Shown: positions 7,622 to 16,475 of the stretch, in pieces
Layout of the letters: every line of letters begins with the position of its first letter
Position numbering within the stretch: the first letter of the stretch is position 1
Assembly: GCF_003846185.1 (NCBI RefSeq)
Contig: NZ_ML123034.1
Location: 5,625,401-5,689,400 of the forward strand
From: Streptomyces sp. ADI96-02
GTDB lineage: Bacteria > Actinomycetota > Actinomycetes > Streptomycetales > Streptomycetaceae
Direction: 5' to 3'
Length of the DNA: 64,000 nt
Made by a program: the position numbers and the translations under genes
Notes under the pieces: generated by a model
Database searches by the model: none
What the model saw: the letters and a program-made list of their open reading frames with translations, nothing else
Told to the model about the DNA's origin: nothing

Positions 7622-9373
7622 TCAGTCGTCGGCCAGCACCACGCACGACCGCGGCGGCAGCCGCAGCACCCCGTCCGCCGGCGGCTCCACCGGCTCCCAG
7701 GCGGCCAGCACCCGCCCCGCGCCGTGCACTCCGGAGCCGAGCGGGATCGCGGCCGGAACGTCGGCCAGGTTGACCGCCACGCGCACATCGCCCCTGCGGT
7801 ACGCCAGCCAGCGGGCCTCCTCGTCGAACGCCGTCCTCACCGAGGCGAGGTCCGGGTCGTGCAGGTCGGGCACGGCGCGGCGCAGGGCGATGAGTTCGCG
7901 GTACCAGGCCAGCAGCCGCGCGTGCGGTTCGCGCTCCGGTTCCGACCAGTCGAGGCACGAGCGGTCCCGGGTGGCGGGGTCCTGCGGATCGGGGATCTCC
8001 TCCTCCGCCCAGCCGTGCGCGCCGAACTCCCGCCGCCTGCCGGTGCGTACCGCCTCGGCCAGCTCCGGATCGGTGTGGTCGGTGAAGAACTGCCACGGCG
8101 TGCGCGCCCCCCACTCCTCGCCCATGAAGAGCATCGGGGTGAAGGGGCCGGTCAGCACGAGCGCCGCGGCGCAGGCCTGGAGGCCGAGCGGGAGGGAGGC
8201 GGCCAGCCTTTCGCCCAGGGCCCGGTTGCCGATCTGGTCGTGGGTCTGCGCGTAGCCGACGAAGCGGTGCGCGGGGCTGCGGTGGACGTCGACCGGGCGG
8301 CCGTGGGTGCGGCCCCGGAAGCTGGAGTAGGTCCCGTCGTGGAAGAACACGGCCGTGAGCGTCTTGGCCAGGGCCGCCAGCGGCGCGCCGGCGAAATCGG
8401 CGTAGTAGCCCTGGGACTCGCCGGTGAGCGCGGTGTGCAGGCAGTGGTGGAAGTCGTCGTTCCACTGGGCGTGCAGCCCGAGCCCGCCCGCCTCGCGCGG
8501 CGTCGTGGTGCGCGGGTCGCACAGGTCGGACTCGGCGATCAGGCCCAGCGGTCTGCCCACCTCGGCCGCCAGCGCGTCGACCGCAGCGGCCAGTTCCTCC
8601 AGGAAGGTGAGCGCCCGGCTGTCGGCGAGCGCGTGCACCGCGTCCAGCCGCAGCCCGTCCAGGCGGTAGTCCCGCAGCCACGCCAGCGCGCTGCCCAGCA
8701 GGAACGCCCGCACCTCGTCCGACCCGGGGGCGTCCAGATTGACGGCCGCGCCCCACGGGGTGTGGTGGGTCTCGGTGAAGTACGGGCCGAAGGCGGGCAG
8801 GTAGTTGCCGGAGGGCCCCAGATGGTTGTGCACGACGTCCAGGACCACTCCGAGCCCCAGCCCGTGCGCCGCGTCGACGAAGCGCTTCAGCCCCTCCGGA
8901 CCGCCGTACGGCTCGTGCACGGCCCAGAGCGAGACGCCCTCGTACCCCCAGCCGTTGACGCCCGGGAACGGGCAGACCGGCATCAGCGACACATGGGTGA
9001 CGCCCAGCTCGGCCAGATGGCCCAACCGCCCGGCCGCCGCGTCGAAGGTGCCCTCGCGCGTGTACGTCCCCACGTGCAGCTCGTAGAGCACCGCCCGGTT
9101 CAGCGGGCGTCCCGTCCAGGCGTTGTGCCAGGCGTACGCGCCCTGGTCGACCACGGCGCTCGGCCCGTCCGGCCCGCTCGGCTGCCGCCGCGAGCGCGGG
9201 TCGGGCAGCAGCGGCCCGTCGTCCACGCGGAACCCGTAGTGATCACCGTGCCCCGCCTCCGCCTCGGCGATCCACCAGCCCTCCCGCAGCGGATCGCGTT
9301 CCATCGGGCACCGGACCTCGGCCGCCTCCAGGGCGACCGAGTCCGCCTCGGGGGCCCACACCTCGAACTGCAT
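7622..9373 (-). CDS. treZ: Malto-oligosyltrehalose trehalohydrolase
   Basis: A 583-residue GH13 enzyme that releases trehalose from maltooligosyl-trehalose, the last step of the TreX-TreY-TreZ route. The N-terminal carbohydrate-binding-like domain (FEVWAPEADSVAL) precedes the barrel. Conserved GH13 regions are VVLDVVHNH, the nucleophile D244 in GLRLDAVHAL, the acid E281 in LIAESDL and D379 in AQTHDQIGN. Length is normal. It is separated from treY and treX by about 8 kb, although all three read on the same strand. Confidence 0.95.
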   Translation of the reverse strand: MQFEVWAPEADSVALEAAEVRCPMERDPLREGWWIAEAEAGHGDHYGFRVDDGPLLPDPRSRRQPSGPDGPSAVVDQGAYAWHNAWTGRPLNRAVLYELHVGTYTREGTFDAAAGRLGHLAELGVTHVSLMPVCPFPGVNGWGYEGVSLWAVHEPYGGPEGLKRFVDAAHGLGLGVVLDVVHNHLGPSGNYLPAFGPYFTETHHTPWGAAVNLDAPGSDEVRAFLLGSALAWLRDYRLDGLRLDAVHALADSRALTFLEELAAAVDALAAEVGRPLGLIAESDLCDPRTTTPREAGGLGLHAQWNDDFHHCLHTALTGESQGYYADFAGAPLAALAKTLTAVFFHDGTYSSFRGRTHGRPVDVHRSPAHRFVGYAQTHDQIGNRALGERLAASLPLGLQACAAALVLTGPFTPMLFMGEEWGARTPWQFFTDHTDPELAEAVRTGRRREFGAHGWAEEEIPDPQDPATRDRSCLDWSEPEREPHARLLAWYRELIALRRAVPDLHDPDLASVRTAFDEEARWLAYRRGDVRVAVNLADVPAAIPLGSGVHGAGRVLAAWEPVEPPADGVLRLPPRSCVVLADD

Positions 9374-9543
9374 CCACCACTCCTCGTCCGTGAACAGGTC
9401 GCCCGCGCGTGGGCTCCATGATCGGCGGAAGTCGCGCTCACGGGCCCGGACCTCTGGAGCGGGCCCGTTACTGGCGATTAAGGTCTGGTCCTGATCATTT
9501 CCCTACCGGGTTCTGCTCATACGTACGGCTGCTGGAGGCCGAA
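9374..9543. promoter_or_regulatory. Intergenic region upstream of treZ
   Basis: This gap of 170 bases separates divergent treZ and the GH1 remnant. It contains an 8-base inverted repeat (ACGGGCCC 9440-9447, GGGCCCGT 9461-9468) and a slightly AT-richer stretch near 9470-9535 that could hold promoters. No gene is visible. Confidence 0.4.
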
Positions 9544-9693
9544 ATGACCGTACCGCCGTTTCCGCCCGGTTTCCTGTGGGGAGCTTCCGCTTCCGCCTCC
9601 GCCTCCGCTTCCACCTTCCGGACCGAGGGCGCGGCGGACGCCGACGGCAAGGGTCCCTCCGACCGGGACGCCTTCATCGGTGCCGCGACATGA
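9544..9693 (+). pseudogene. Remnant of a GH1 beta-glucosidase gene (N-terminal fragment)
   Basis: A 49-codon ORF starting MTVPPFPPGFLWGASA. It matches the well-known N terminus of GH1 beta-glucosidases (P-x-G-F-L-W-G-A-A-T-A... EGA..DG.GPS..D.F). The usual ATASYQIEG segment is replaced by a Ser-Ala repeat (SASASASASTF) followed by RTEGAADADGKGPSDRDAF. The frame stops after the first approximately 45 of about 450 residues and no later GH1 block is found before the fucosidase gene. It is therefore a decayed gene, next to another glycosidase. Confidence 0.7.
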
Positions 9694-9779
9694 TCCGGGC
9701 GCGGAAACAGCGGCCGGCGGGCGACCGGCAGGCCGAAGGGGCTTACGCGACGCCGCCCGAGTGATCGATACTTCCCGCC

Positions 9780-10910
9780 ATGGTCGCTTCATGGTGGTCC
9801 CGGGCCCGACTGGGGATCTTCGTTCACTGGACGCCCGCCTCCGTCCCCGGCTGGGCCCCGCCCTACGTCGCGCCGGAGGCCCTCCCGGCCGCCGGCCGCC
9901 GGGCGCCGCTCGCCTGGACCTCGTACGCCGAGTGGTACGAGAACGCGCTGCGCTTCCCCGGCAGCCCGGTCGCCGCCCACCACCGCGCCGTCCACGGCGA
10001 CCGCCCGTACACCGCCTTCGGCCGGGACTTCGAGGACGGGCTCGCCGGCTGGGACCCGGCCGCCTGGGCCCGCGCCTTCCGCGCGGCGGGCGCGGGATAC
10101 GCGGTGCTGGTCACCAAGCACCACGACGGCTTCTGCCTCTGGCCCTCCACCACCGAGAACCCGCACCGCACGGGCTGGCACACCACCCGCGACGTGGTCG
10201 GCGAGTTCGCCGAAGCGGTACGGGCGGAGGGCCTGCGCTTCGGCGTCTACTACTCCGGCGGACTCGACTGGACCTTCGACGACCGGCCGATCGGCACCGC
10301 CGCCGACATGTTCTCGGCCGTCCCGCGCGGACGCTACCCGGCCTACGCCGACGCGCAGCTGCGGGAGCTGATCCGCCGCTACCGGCCCGACATCCTCTGG
10401 AACGACATCGCGTGGCCCGCCTCCGCGCCCGCGATCCGCTCCCTGGTCGACTTCTACCGCTTCACCGTCCCGCACGGCGTCGTCAACGACCGCCTGCTGC
10501 CGTACGCGCCCCACTGGCGGGCCCTGTCCCTGCCCGGCGCCGGGGCGCTGTACAACTGGTGGGACCGCCGGACGGTGGCGCAGGGCGAAGGCTTCGTCCC
10601 GCGCACACCGCCCGTCTACGACTTCCGCACCCCGGAGTACGCCCGCTACACGGGCAGCGACCCGTACGAGATCACCCGGGGCATCGACCACAGCTTCGGC
10701 TACAACCGCAACTCCGGCCCGGACGCCTTCATCGGCCGCGCCGACCTGACCTCACTCGTCCGCGACACGGCGGCCGACGGCGGCAACCTGCTGCTCAACG
10801 TCGGGCCGCGCGGCGAGGACGCCACGATCCCCGCCGAGCAGCAGCGCCGCCTGGACTGGCTCGCCGAGGAGGCGGACGCGCTCACAGCAGATGGATGCGC
10901 TCCTGGGTGA
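9780..10910 (+). CDS. GH29 alpha-L-fucosidase
   Basis: A 376-residue GH29-type catalytic domain. Conserved blocks are WWSRARLGIFVHWTP at the N terminus, the substrate-binding VLVTKHHDGFCLWPS (about 109-123), FGVYYSGGLDW and the nucleophile D209 in DILWNDIAWP. It should remove alpha-linked fucose. There is no signal peptide, so it acts inside the cell unless the start is wrong. The C terminus stops soon after QQRRLDWL and lacks the beta-sandwich domain of longer relatives. Its last 29 bases overlap the 3' end of the convergent GNAT gene. Confidence 0.9.
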   Translation: MVASWWSRARLGIFVHWTPASVPGWAPPYVAPEALPAAGRRAPLAWTSYAEWYENALRFPGSPVAAHHRAVHGDRPYTAFGRDFEDGLAGWDPAAWARAFRAAGAGYAVLVTKHHDGFCLWPSTTENPHRTGWHTTRDVVGEFAEAVRAEGLRFGVYYSGGLDWTFDDRPIGTAADMFSAVPRGRYPAYADAQLRELIRRYRPDILWNDIAWPASAPAIRSLVDFYRFTVPHGVVNDRLLPYAPHWRALSLPGAGALYNWWDRRTVAQGEGFVPRTPPVYDFRTPEYARYTGSDPYEITRGIDHSFGYNRNSGPDAFIGRADLTSLVRDTAADGGNLLLNVGPRGEDATIPAEQQRRLDWLAEEADALTADGCAPG

Positions 10911-11793
10911 CGCGGTGCCCGGCACGGGCGAACGCGGCGGCCATCGGCGTGTTCCCCCGGTCCGTGGCCCCCGCGACGGACTCCGCGCCCCGCTCGACGA
11001 GGAAGCGCGTGCACTCCACCAGCAGGTCGTAGCCGTACCCGTGGCCGCGCGCCTCGGGCACCACGCCGATGAACCCGACGCACGGCCCCGACGGATTGCG
11101 CGCGGGCACGTGGAGGCCCGCCACCTCGCCGTCGGGCGTGTACGCCAGCCGCCACCACGCGCGGGGCGAGAGGAACCAGTGGAAGAAGTCCAACTCCTCC
11201 CGGGCCGCCGCCTCCAGACCGCCCGGCCCCTCGATCGCCCTGCGGGCGTGGGCGTCCAGCGTGTCGGAGTGGACCCGGCGCAGGACGTCGAGGATGACGG
11301 CGTCGTCCGGTTCCGGGCGGAAGAGCAGCCGCCCCGGCCGCGCGGGCAGCGGGCAGTCCGGGGTCCACAGATAGCGGTAGCGCTCGACCAGCGGCTCCAG
11401 GCCGGCCGCCGTCGCCGCCGCGATCCGCGCCTCGGCGGCGGCCCGCACGGCAGGGACCTCCCGCCAGTCGGCGGGCACGATCAGCTCGTACTCCGTACGG
11501 AAGGGCGCGCGGCGCAGGAGTTCGGCGCCCGCCTCCGCCTCACCGTCCGCGAAGTCGAACCAGTTGAGCAGGCCGGGCGCGGTGTCGTGGGGGCCGCCCC
11601 ACCAGGCGGCCCTGGCCACCACGATGCCGCCGCGCAGGGCGACCCAGGTCCACTCGGGGTGGTAGTCGCCGCCCTCCGCCACCGGGGTGTAGCGGTGGCC
11701 GAAGGCGGCACGGCCGACGAGGGACGGGTCCTGAAGCGTGTCGAAAAGGGCCGCGTCGCCGGGAGTGAGCGCGCGGAAGACCGGATCGGTCAT
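10882..11793 (-). CDS. GNAT-family N-acetyltransferase
   Basis: A 303-residue protein. The C-terminal third is a GNAT domain with the acetyl-CoA loop VVPEARGHGYG and the terminal segment GNTPMAAAFARAGH typical of the fold. The N-terminal half is a diverged GNAT-like region (GGIVVARAAWWGGPHD). The acceptor is unknown. ATG at 11793 has GGAGG 7 bases upstream. The 3' end overlaps the fucosidase gene by 29 bases on the opposite strand. A small ORF with a strong ribosome site lies 38 bases upstream. Confidence 0.88.
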   Translation of the reverse strand: MTDPVFRALTPGDAALFDTLQDPSLVGRAAFGHRYTPVAEGGDYHPEWTWVALRGGIVVARAAWWGGPHDTAPGLLNWFDFADGEAEAGAELLRRAPFRTEYELIVPADWREVPAVRAAAEARIAAATAAGLEPLVERYRYLWTPDCPLPARPGRLLFRPEPDDAVILDVLRRVHSDTLDAHARRAIEGPGGLEAAAREELDFFHWFLSPRAWWRLAYTPDGEVAGLHVPARNPSGPCVGFIGVVPEARGHGYGYDLLVECTRFLVERGAESVAGATDRGNTPMAAAFARAGHRVTQERIHLL

Positions 11794-11830
11794 GAAGGTG
11801 TCCTCCGGGGACGGAATGCCGCGCACCCGG

Positions 11831-11917
11831 TCAGACGGGGTCCGACACCGCCCGGCGGGCGGGGCGGGAGCGCGGGAGGGAATTACCGGCGGTGCTGCGT
11901 GCGGTGCGCGTGACCAT
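11831..11917 (-). CDS. Possible 28-residue upstream peptide
   Basis: ATG at 11917 follows a very strong GGAAGGAGG ribosome site and reads MVTRTARSTAGNSLPRSRPA to TGA at 11831-11833. The GNAT gene starts 38 bases further on, in the same direction. The peptide is basic and Ser/Arg-rich. It lacks the RHVDLC motif of known Streptomyces leader peptides. It could be an upstream control ORF, but composition alone does not prove translation. Confidence 0.35.
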   Translation of the reverse strand: MVTRTARSTAGNSLPRSRPARRAVSDPV

Positions 11918-12135
11918 GCCTCTCGCCTCCTTCCACGACCGGGCCGACGTCCGGGGAGACCGTAACCGGGCGCGCGCCGGCGCGTCCACGGGATAACGGG
12001 TCCAGCGGGTGACGGGACGGCGGCCGACGGGCCGTCAGCCTCCGTGCGCCCGGGGCCGCGACGGACCGCGGCGCAGGTCAGCGAAGAGGAGCGGGGGCCT
12101 CATCTGGACACCCCGGGCCCCTCGGACCGACAATC

Positions 12136-12708
12136 GTGCGTGTGACGTCCTCCTCCGAGTTCCACACGTATCCCGCGCGGCTGTCGGACGCCCAGCGCGA
12201 CCGTGTCCTCGGCGTGCTCAGAGAGGGCGCGGCACAGGGCAGGCTGTCGCACGACACCTTCCTGCGCCGCATGGAGCTGGCCCTCGTCGCCCGGCGTCCC
12301 GACGAGCTGGCGGCGCTCACCTCGGACCTCGACACCGGTGGCCGCTGGTCCCAGGGGCTGGTCCGGGCGGTGGGCGGGCTCTCCGCCTTCCCGGGCCGGC
12401 TGCGCCGGGCCTGGCAGACCGAGCGGCTGCCCGGACTGCTCCTCCCCGCGCCGGGGTCGCACCCGCTCCTGATAGGCCGCGATCCGGCGAACGGACTGCG
12501 CCTCAACCACGAGACGGTGTCCCGGCTGCACGCCGAACTCAGCGTGCGCAGCGGCCGGTGGGTGCTGCGCGACCTCGGCTCGACCAACGGCACGTGCGTC
12601 AACGGCCAGCGGCTCGTCGGCTCGATTCCGGTGCGCGACGGCGACCAGGTGAGCTTCGGCCGCATGAGCTTCCGCCTCACCACCCCCGGACTCCGCCCGT
12701 CCGCCTGA
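12136..12708 (+). CDS. DUF1707 + FHA domain protein
   Basis: A 190-residue protein. The N-terminal 60 residues match the DUF1707/SHOCT-like helical domain (RLSDAQRDRVLGVLREGAAQGRLS). The C-terminal half is a forkhead-associated domain with GRDPANGLRL, SRLHAEL and DLGSTNGTCVNG, which binds phosphothreonine. It probably reads out Ser/Thr kinase signalling at a membrane or protein complex. GTG 12136 is used. GTG 12142 is equally possible. Confidence 0.88.
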   Translation: MRVTSSSEFHTYPARLSDAQRDRVLGVLREGAAQGRLSHDTFLRRMELALVARRPDELAALTSDLDTGGRWSQGLVRAVGGLSAFPGRLRRAWQTERLPGLLLPAPGSHPLLIGRDPANGLRLNHETVSRLHAELSVRSGRWVLRDLGSTNGTCVNGQRLVGSIPVRDGDQVSFGRMSFRLTTPGLRPSA

Positions 12709-13479
12709 CCCTCTCCGCTCGACCGACCCTCCCCGCCCGGCGGTCCCGACGGGGGTGGGCGCCGCAAGTACTCACGCCGGGCGCGCAATCGGCGGGCGCG
12801 GGACAGCTGCCATCGCCCCGTTCGAACCGCCTCCCGACCGCTTCGGCCGGGCCGCGCCGCCGGTCCCGTCCGCCCGGCGGCACCGGACCCGGCTCCGTCG
12901 ACAGGCCGCCGGACGCGCCCCGCACACGGCCTCCGCGCCGCCCGCACGGCGTCGGGAACCGGCGGCCCGCACCGTGTCCGGCTCCGCGACGGCGCGCCCT
13001 ACCGCACGGACCCGAGGAAGATCAATGTCCGAAGAGGCAAGGGACGCCCGCCCCTTCCGGACCCTGGGGAAACCACCGCCCGTGTGGCACGGTGATCGTG
13101 TGCTTGGTCCACAATCCCCGTGGCGGGCCAGGCCTCTTCCCCCACAGCAGGCTTGACGACCGGGTCGCCTCGACGCTCCCGGCCCACGACGTACCGCGGG
13201 GGAGAGGCGCACGAACGTCTCCCGGCGTAACGGGAGCAGGACCGCGCCCCTCGGCGGCCGACCCGGGACGACCGGTGCGGCGGCCGGAGCGCAGCCCTGT
13301 TCACGGTCCGCCGTCGGCTCCAGTGATCGGCAACGCGCCGTTCTGCGCCCCGTGTGCACGCGACACGCTGCCGGTTCCTGATCCGGACGGCCCCGACCCG
13401 GTTCGCCCGGCCGGTCGTTCTGGCGCGCGAAGGCAGCGGGGGCTTCTCGACGAACGCCGACAGCTCCAGGAGATCCGAC
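12709..13479. other. Long intergenic region with one doubtful 43-codon ORF
   Basis: There are 770 bases without a clear gene. One small ORF at 13025-13156 (MSEEARDARPFRTLGK...) has GAGGAAG a few bases upstream, but its composition is not convincing. Codon-position GC is mixed and no repeat stands out. Promoters for the downstream LamG fusion gene are expected here. Confidence 0.4.
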
Positions 13480-15405
13480 GTGCCGCAGTTCGGGCGCACA
13501 CCGCCCCCCTCCCACGGCCGGCCCACCGCTCCGTCCGAAACACCCGAACCATCCGGTCCGGACGCCGAGGGGCTGAGCGACCGCGAACTGGTACGCAGAG
13601 TGCTCGGCGCGCCCACCGGGGAGGAGGACGGGAACGGGATCGACGCCGCCCGGGAGCTGGCCGACCGGCACGCCGCGGCGTCCTCCGCCTACGCCGGGCA
13701 GTGCACCACCGATCCGGCCGACGCGGACCTGCTGCTCGCCACCGCGCGGACGGCTGCGGCGCGGTCCTTCCCCGTCGACGCCGGGGCGACGGCCTGGCGG
13801 CTCCACCTGCTGAACACGATCGTGCGCACCGCCGCCGCCTGGGCCGCCGGCGAGCGGCGCGGCTGCCTCGACCCCGATCTGCTCGTCCGGCTGGCCGAGA
13901 CCGGCCACCAGATCGCGGCCCCGGTCCCGGGCGAGGACACCGCCGACGCCCCGCTGCTCGCGCGGGCCTTCCACCAGCTCCCCGAACGCCTCCAGATCGT
14001 CCTCTGGCACCGGACCGTGGAGGGCGAGGACCCCGCACGGATCGCGCGCTGCGTCGGCGCCGGCCCCGACTCCCTCCCCTCCTGGCCCACGACGGCGGAC
14101 AGGTTCCGCACGTCGTACGGCCGCCTCTACGAGGAGGCGGCGGCCCCGCAGTGCCGTCCCTTCAGCCGCCTGGTCATCGCCACGGCGGGAACCGGACTCG
14201 CCCGGACGGTCGCCACGAAGGGCGCCGACGGCCTCGGCGGACACCTCGCCGCGTGCCGGGAGTGCGGCCGGGCTTTCCGGGAGCTGTCGCTGCTGCACCG
14301 GCCGGAGGAGGAGTGGGGCCCGCTGCTGGCCGACAGCCTGCTGCCGTGGGGCGGGCGGCGCTACTGCGCGGCCCGCGCGGTCGCACGGGCCGGGAAGCGC
14401 CCGCCCGCCGTGCAGCCGCCCGCCCCGGCCCCACCGCCGACGCCGCTGCTCCTGCGCGCCGTGCGGACCTCCTCCGGCCGGTTCCTCCTCGCCTCGGCCG
14501 TCGCCGGGGTCGCCCTGTGCGTGGTTCTGCTGCGCCCGCAGGCGCCCGCCCCGCCGCCCGCCGCGTCCGCCACCACGCCCAGCGGTTCCTACGGCGGAGT
14601 CGACCGGTGGAGCGGACGGCCCACGCCGCACGAGGGAGGGGACCAGAAGTCGCCCAAGCCCTCGCGGTCCGCGTCCCCGAAGCCCGCCACGAGCCCGTCA
14701 CCGAAGCCGCGGGCCGATCCGCCCCCGCCGTCGAAGAAGCCTCCGGCGGCCGAACCCGGACCGCTCACCGGCTCCCGGCTGCGATGGGACTTCGAGCAGC
14801 CCGGCGCGCGCCCGGTGGACACCTCGGCGGCCGGGCTGCCCGGCAGCTACCAAGGCCGCGTGGAGTGGAGCGACCAGCGCCGGGGCTCGGTGTGGCTGAA
14901 CGGCGAGAGCTACGTCGAGACGCAGAGCGCCGTGGTCGACACCTCCCGCAGCTTCACCGTCTCCGCCTGGGCCCGGCTGACGTCCGACGCGGAGTTCTAC
15001 ACGGTCGCGGCCCAGGACGGGAACAACATCAGCGGGTTCTTCCTCCAGTACGCCGAGGACGACGACCGCTGGCGCCTGGCCATGGGGCACGCGGACTCGC
15101 CGGAGGCCGAGGAGGACGAGGCGGAGTCCTCCGCCCCGCCCGCCCGGGACACCTGGCAGCACCTCACGGGCGTTTTCGACGCCGGGAGCCGGCAACTGCG
15201 CCTGTACGTCGACGGGCGGCTCCAGGACACCGCCGCGCACTCCTCCACCTGGAACGCCAACGGCTCCTTCACCATCGGCCGCGGCCTGTGGGAGGGCGAT
15301 CAGGCGGACCGCTTCCGGGGATACGTGGACGACGTCCGCGCCTACCGGAGGGCCATGAGCCCGTCGGAGATCGCGGCGCTGGCCGCCGCCGGCCCCAACG
15401 CCTGA
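13480..15405 (+). CDS. Sigma-factor-like / zinc-finger / membrane / LamG fusion protein
   Basis: A 641-residue multidomain protein. The N-terminal part resembles a degenerate ECF sigma factor, with a region 4-like segment (LPERLQIVLWHRTVEGEDP). A zinc-finger, anti-sigma-like motif HLAACRECGRAF follows. Then come one membrane helix (RFLLASAVAGVALCVVLL), a long Pro/Ser/Lys-rich stalk and a C-terminal LamG/concanavalin-like jelly roll (SFTVSAWARL... WQHLTGVFD... LYVDGRLQD) outside the cell. GTG 13480 is chosen for AGGAG 7 bases upstream. The order suggests a one-piece surface sensor. Confidence 0.85.
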   Translation: MPQFGRTPPPSHGRPTAPSETPEPSGPDAEGLSDRELVRRVLGAPTGEEDGNGIDAARELADRHAAASSAYAGQCTTDPADADLLLATARTAAARSFPVDAGATAWRLHLLNTIVRTAAAWAAGERRGCLDPDLLVRLAETGHQIAAPVPGEDTADAPLLARAFHQLPERLQIVLWHRTVEGEDPARIARCVGAGPDSLPSWPTTADRFRTSYGRLYEEAAAPQCRPFSRLVIATAGTGLARTVATKGADGLGGHLAACRECGRAFRELSLLHRPEEEWGPLLADSLLPWGGRRYCAARAVARAGKRPPAVQPPAPAPPPTPLLLRAVRTSSGRFLLASAVAGVALCVVLLRPQAPAPPPAASATTPSGSYGGVDRWSGRPTPHEGGDQKSPKPSRSASPKPATSPSPKPRADPPPPSKKPPAAEPGPLTGSRLRWDFEQPGARPVDTSAAGLPGSYQGRVEWSDQRRGSVWLNGESYVETQSAVVDTSRSFTVSAWARLTSDAEFYTVAAQDGNNISGFFLQYAEDDDRWRLAMGHADSPEAEEDEAESSAPPARDTWQHLTGVFDAGSRQLRLYVDGRLQDTAAHSSTWNANGSFTIGRGLWEGDQADRFRGYVDDVRAYRRAMSPSEIAALAAAGPNA

Positions 15406-15569
15406 CCCGGCCTCCGACCCGCGTCGCCCGGACGCTAGGGAGGTTCCCCGGTACGCCCCGGCGCACGGTCGGCCGAGGGTGGAAGGGCAGCTTCGTCCAC
15501 GGGTCCCCGGCCGGGCGGGCCGCACTCCGTACCCGCAGGCGATCTCCGCCCTCCCGTCAAGGAGCCCCT

Positions 15570-16427
15570 ATGCGCACGCGTTCCCTCCGATGCCTCACCC
15601 TCTCCCTCGGCCTCGCCGTCGCCGGAGTGACGGCGGGGGCCGCACCCTCCGCGCTCGCCGCGTCCGCGTCCCTCGCCGTGCACGCCTCGGCAGAACCCGG
15701 CGCGGAGGCGGCGGCGATCGAGCGGGAGACGCCGGTCAGCTCCCTCTCCGTGACGCCGGCCTCGGCCGACGTGTCCGACGGCAAGGCGGTCGTCACGGTC
15801 ACCGCGACCGTCCCGGCCGGCCAGGGCGTCGGCACCCTCCATGGATACCTGAGCGACGAACGCGGCGCCTGGTTCGGCTTCGACATGAAGAAGTCCTCCA
15901 GCTCCCAGAACGGCCAGGACACCTTCACCGCCCAGATCACACCCGGCCGGAGCACGCCCGCGGGGACATGGGCAGTGAACCAGCTCCAGGCAAGCCACAC
16001 GAGCGGCGACCTGTTCAAGGCCATCGACCCCCGCACCACCCTGGGATACACGCCCACCGCCGAACTGACCGGCGGAGTCCCGGGCAGGGGCGGGAACAAG
16101 CTCACCTCCGCGAGTCTCGGCTACCAGTCCGAGCCGGGAAAGATCGTGGGCGTCATCACCGAACTGTCGGTCCCCTCACACCTCGGGGTGACACGGATCC
16201 ACGCCTACCTCCAGTCCCCGGGCGAGCCGTCCAAGTCGGTGCAGCTGGAACGGGCGGGGACCAGGGACGGCAGCGATGTCTGGCGCGCCTCGACCAGGCT
16301 GTCGGACGGCGACCTCGGCAGGACGTGGACGCTGACCAGCGTGGAGCTGCGCGGAGCCAAGGACACACCCCTGGGCTCGTTCTCCCCGGTGGCGGAGCTG
16401 GGCGCGGACGTCGACATCGTCGTCTGA
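15570..16427 (+). CDS. Secreted protein with Ig-like calcium-free repeats, unknown role
   Basis: A 285-residue exported protein. The signal peptide MRTRSLRCLTLSLGLAVAGV continues to an Ala-rich cleavage zone near residue 30. The mature part has two similar beta-rich halves with repeated phrases (GTLHGYLSDERG, TRIHAYLQSPGE and GTWAVNQLQA, RTWTLTSVEL), so it is an internal duplication. Function is unknown. Binding to the cell surface is plausible. AAGGAG lies 6 bases before the ATG. It directly follows the LamG fusion gene. Confidence 0.8.
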   Translation: MRTRSLRCLTLSLGLAVAGVTAGAAPSALAASASLAVHASAEPGAEAAAIERETPVSSLSVTPASADVSDGKAVVTVTATVPAGQGVGTLHGYLSDERGAWFGFDMKKSSSSQNGQDTFTAQITPGRSTPAGTWAVNQLQASHTSGDLFKAIDPRTTLGYTPTAELTGGVPGRGGNKLTSASLGYQSEPGKIVGVITELSVPSHLGVTRIHAYLQSPGEPSKSVQLERAGTRDGSDVWRASTRLSDGDLGRTWTLTSVELRGAKDTPLGSFSPVAELGADVDIVV

Positions 16428-16475
16428 CGCCGTACGGAGGACGGCGGTCGGCGCGCGCCCGTCACCCGAACGGCT

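Noticed and set aside
12009..16427. One open frame of 1472 codons across several genes
   Set aside because: It crosses three real genes in other frames. The open frame comes from high GC. Only its last 286 codons, with signal peptide and ribosome site, are a gene.
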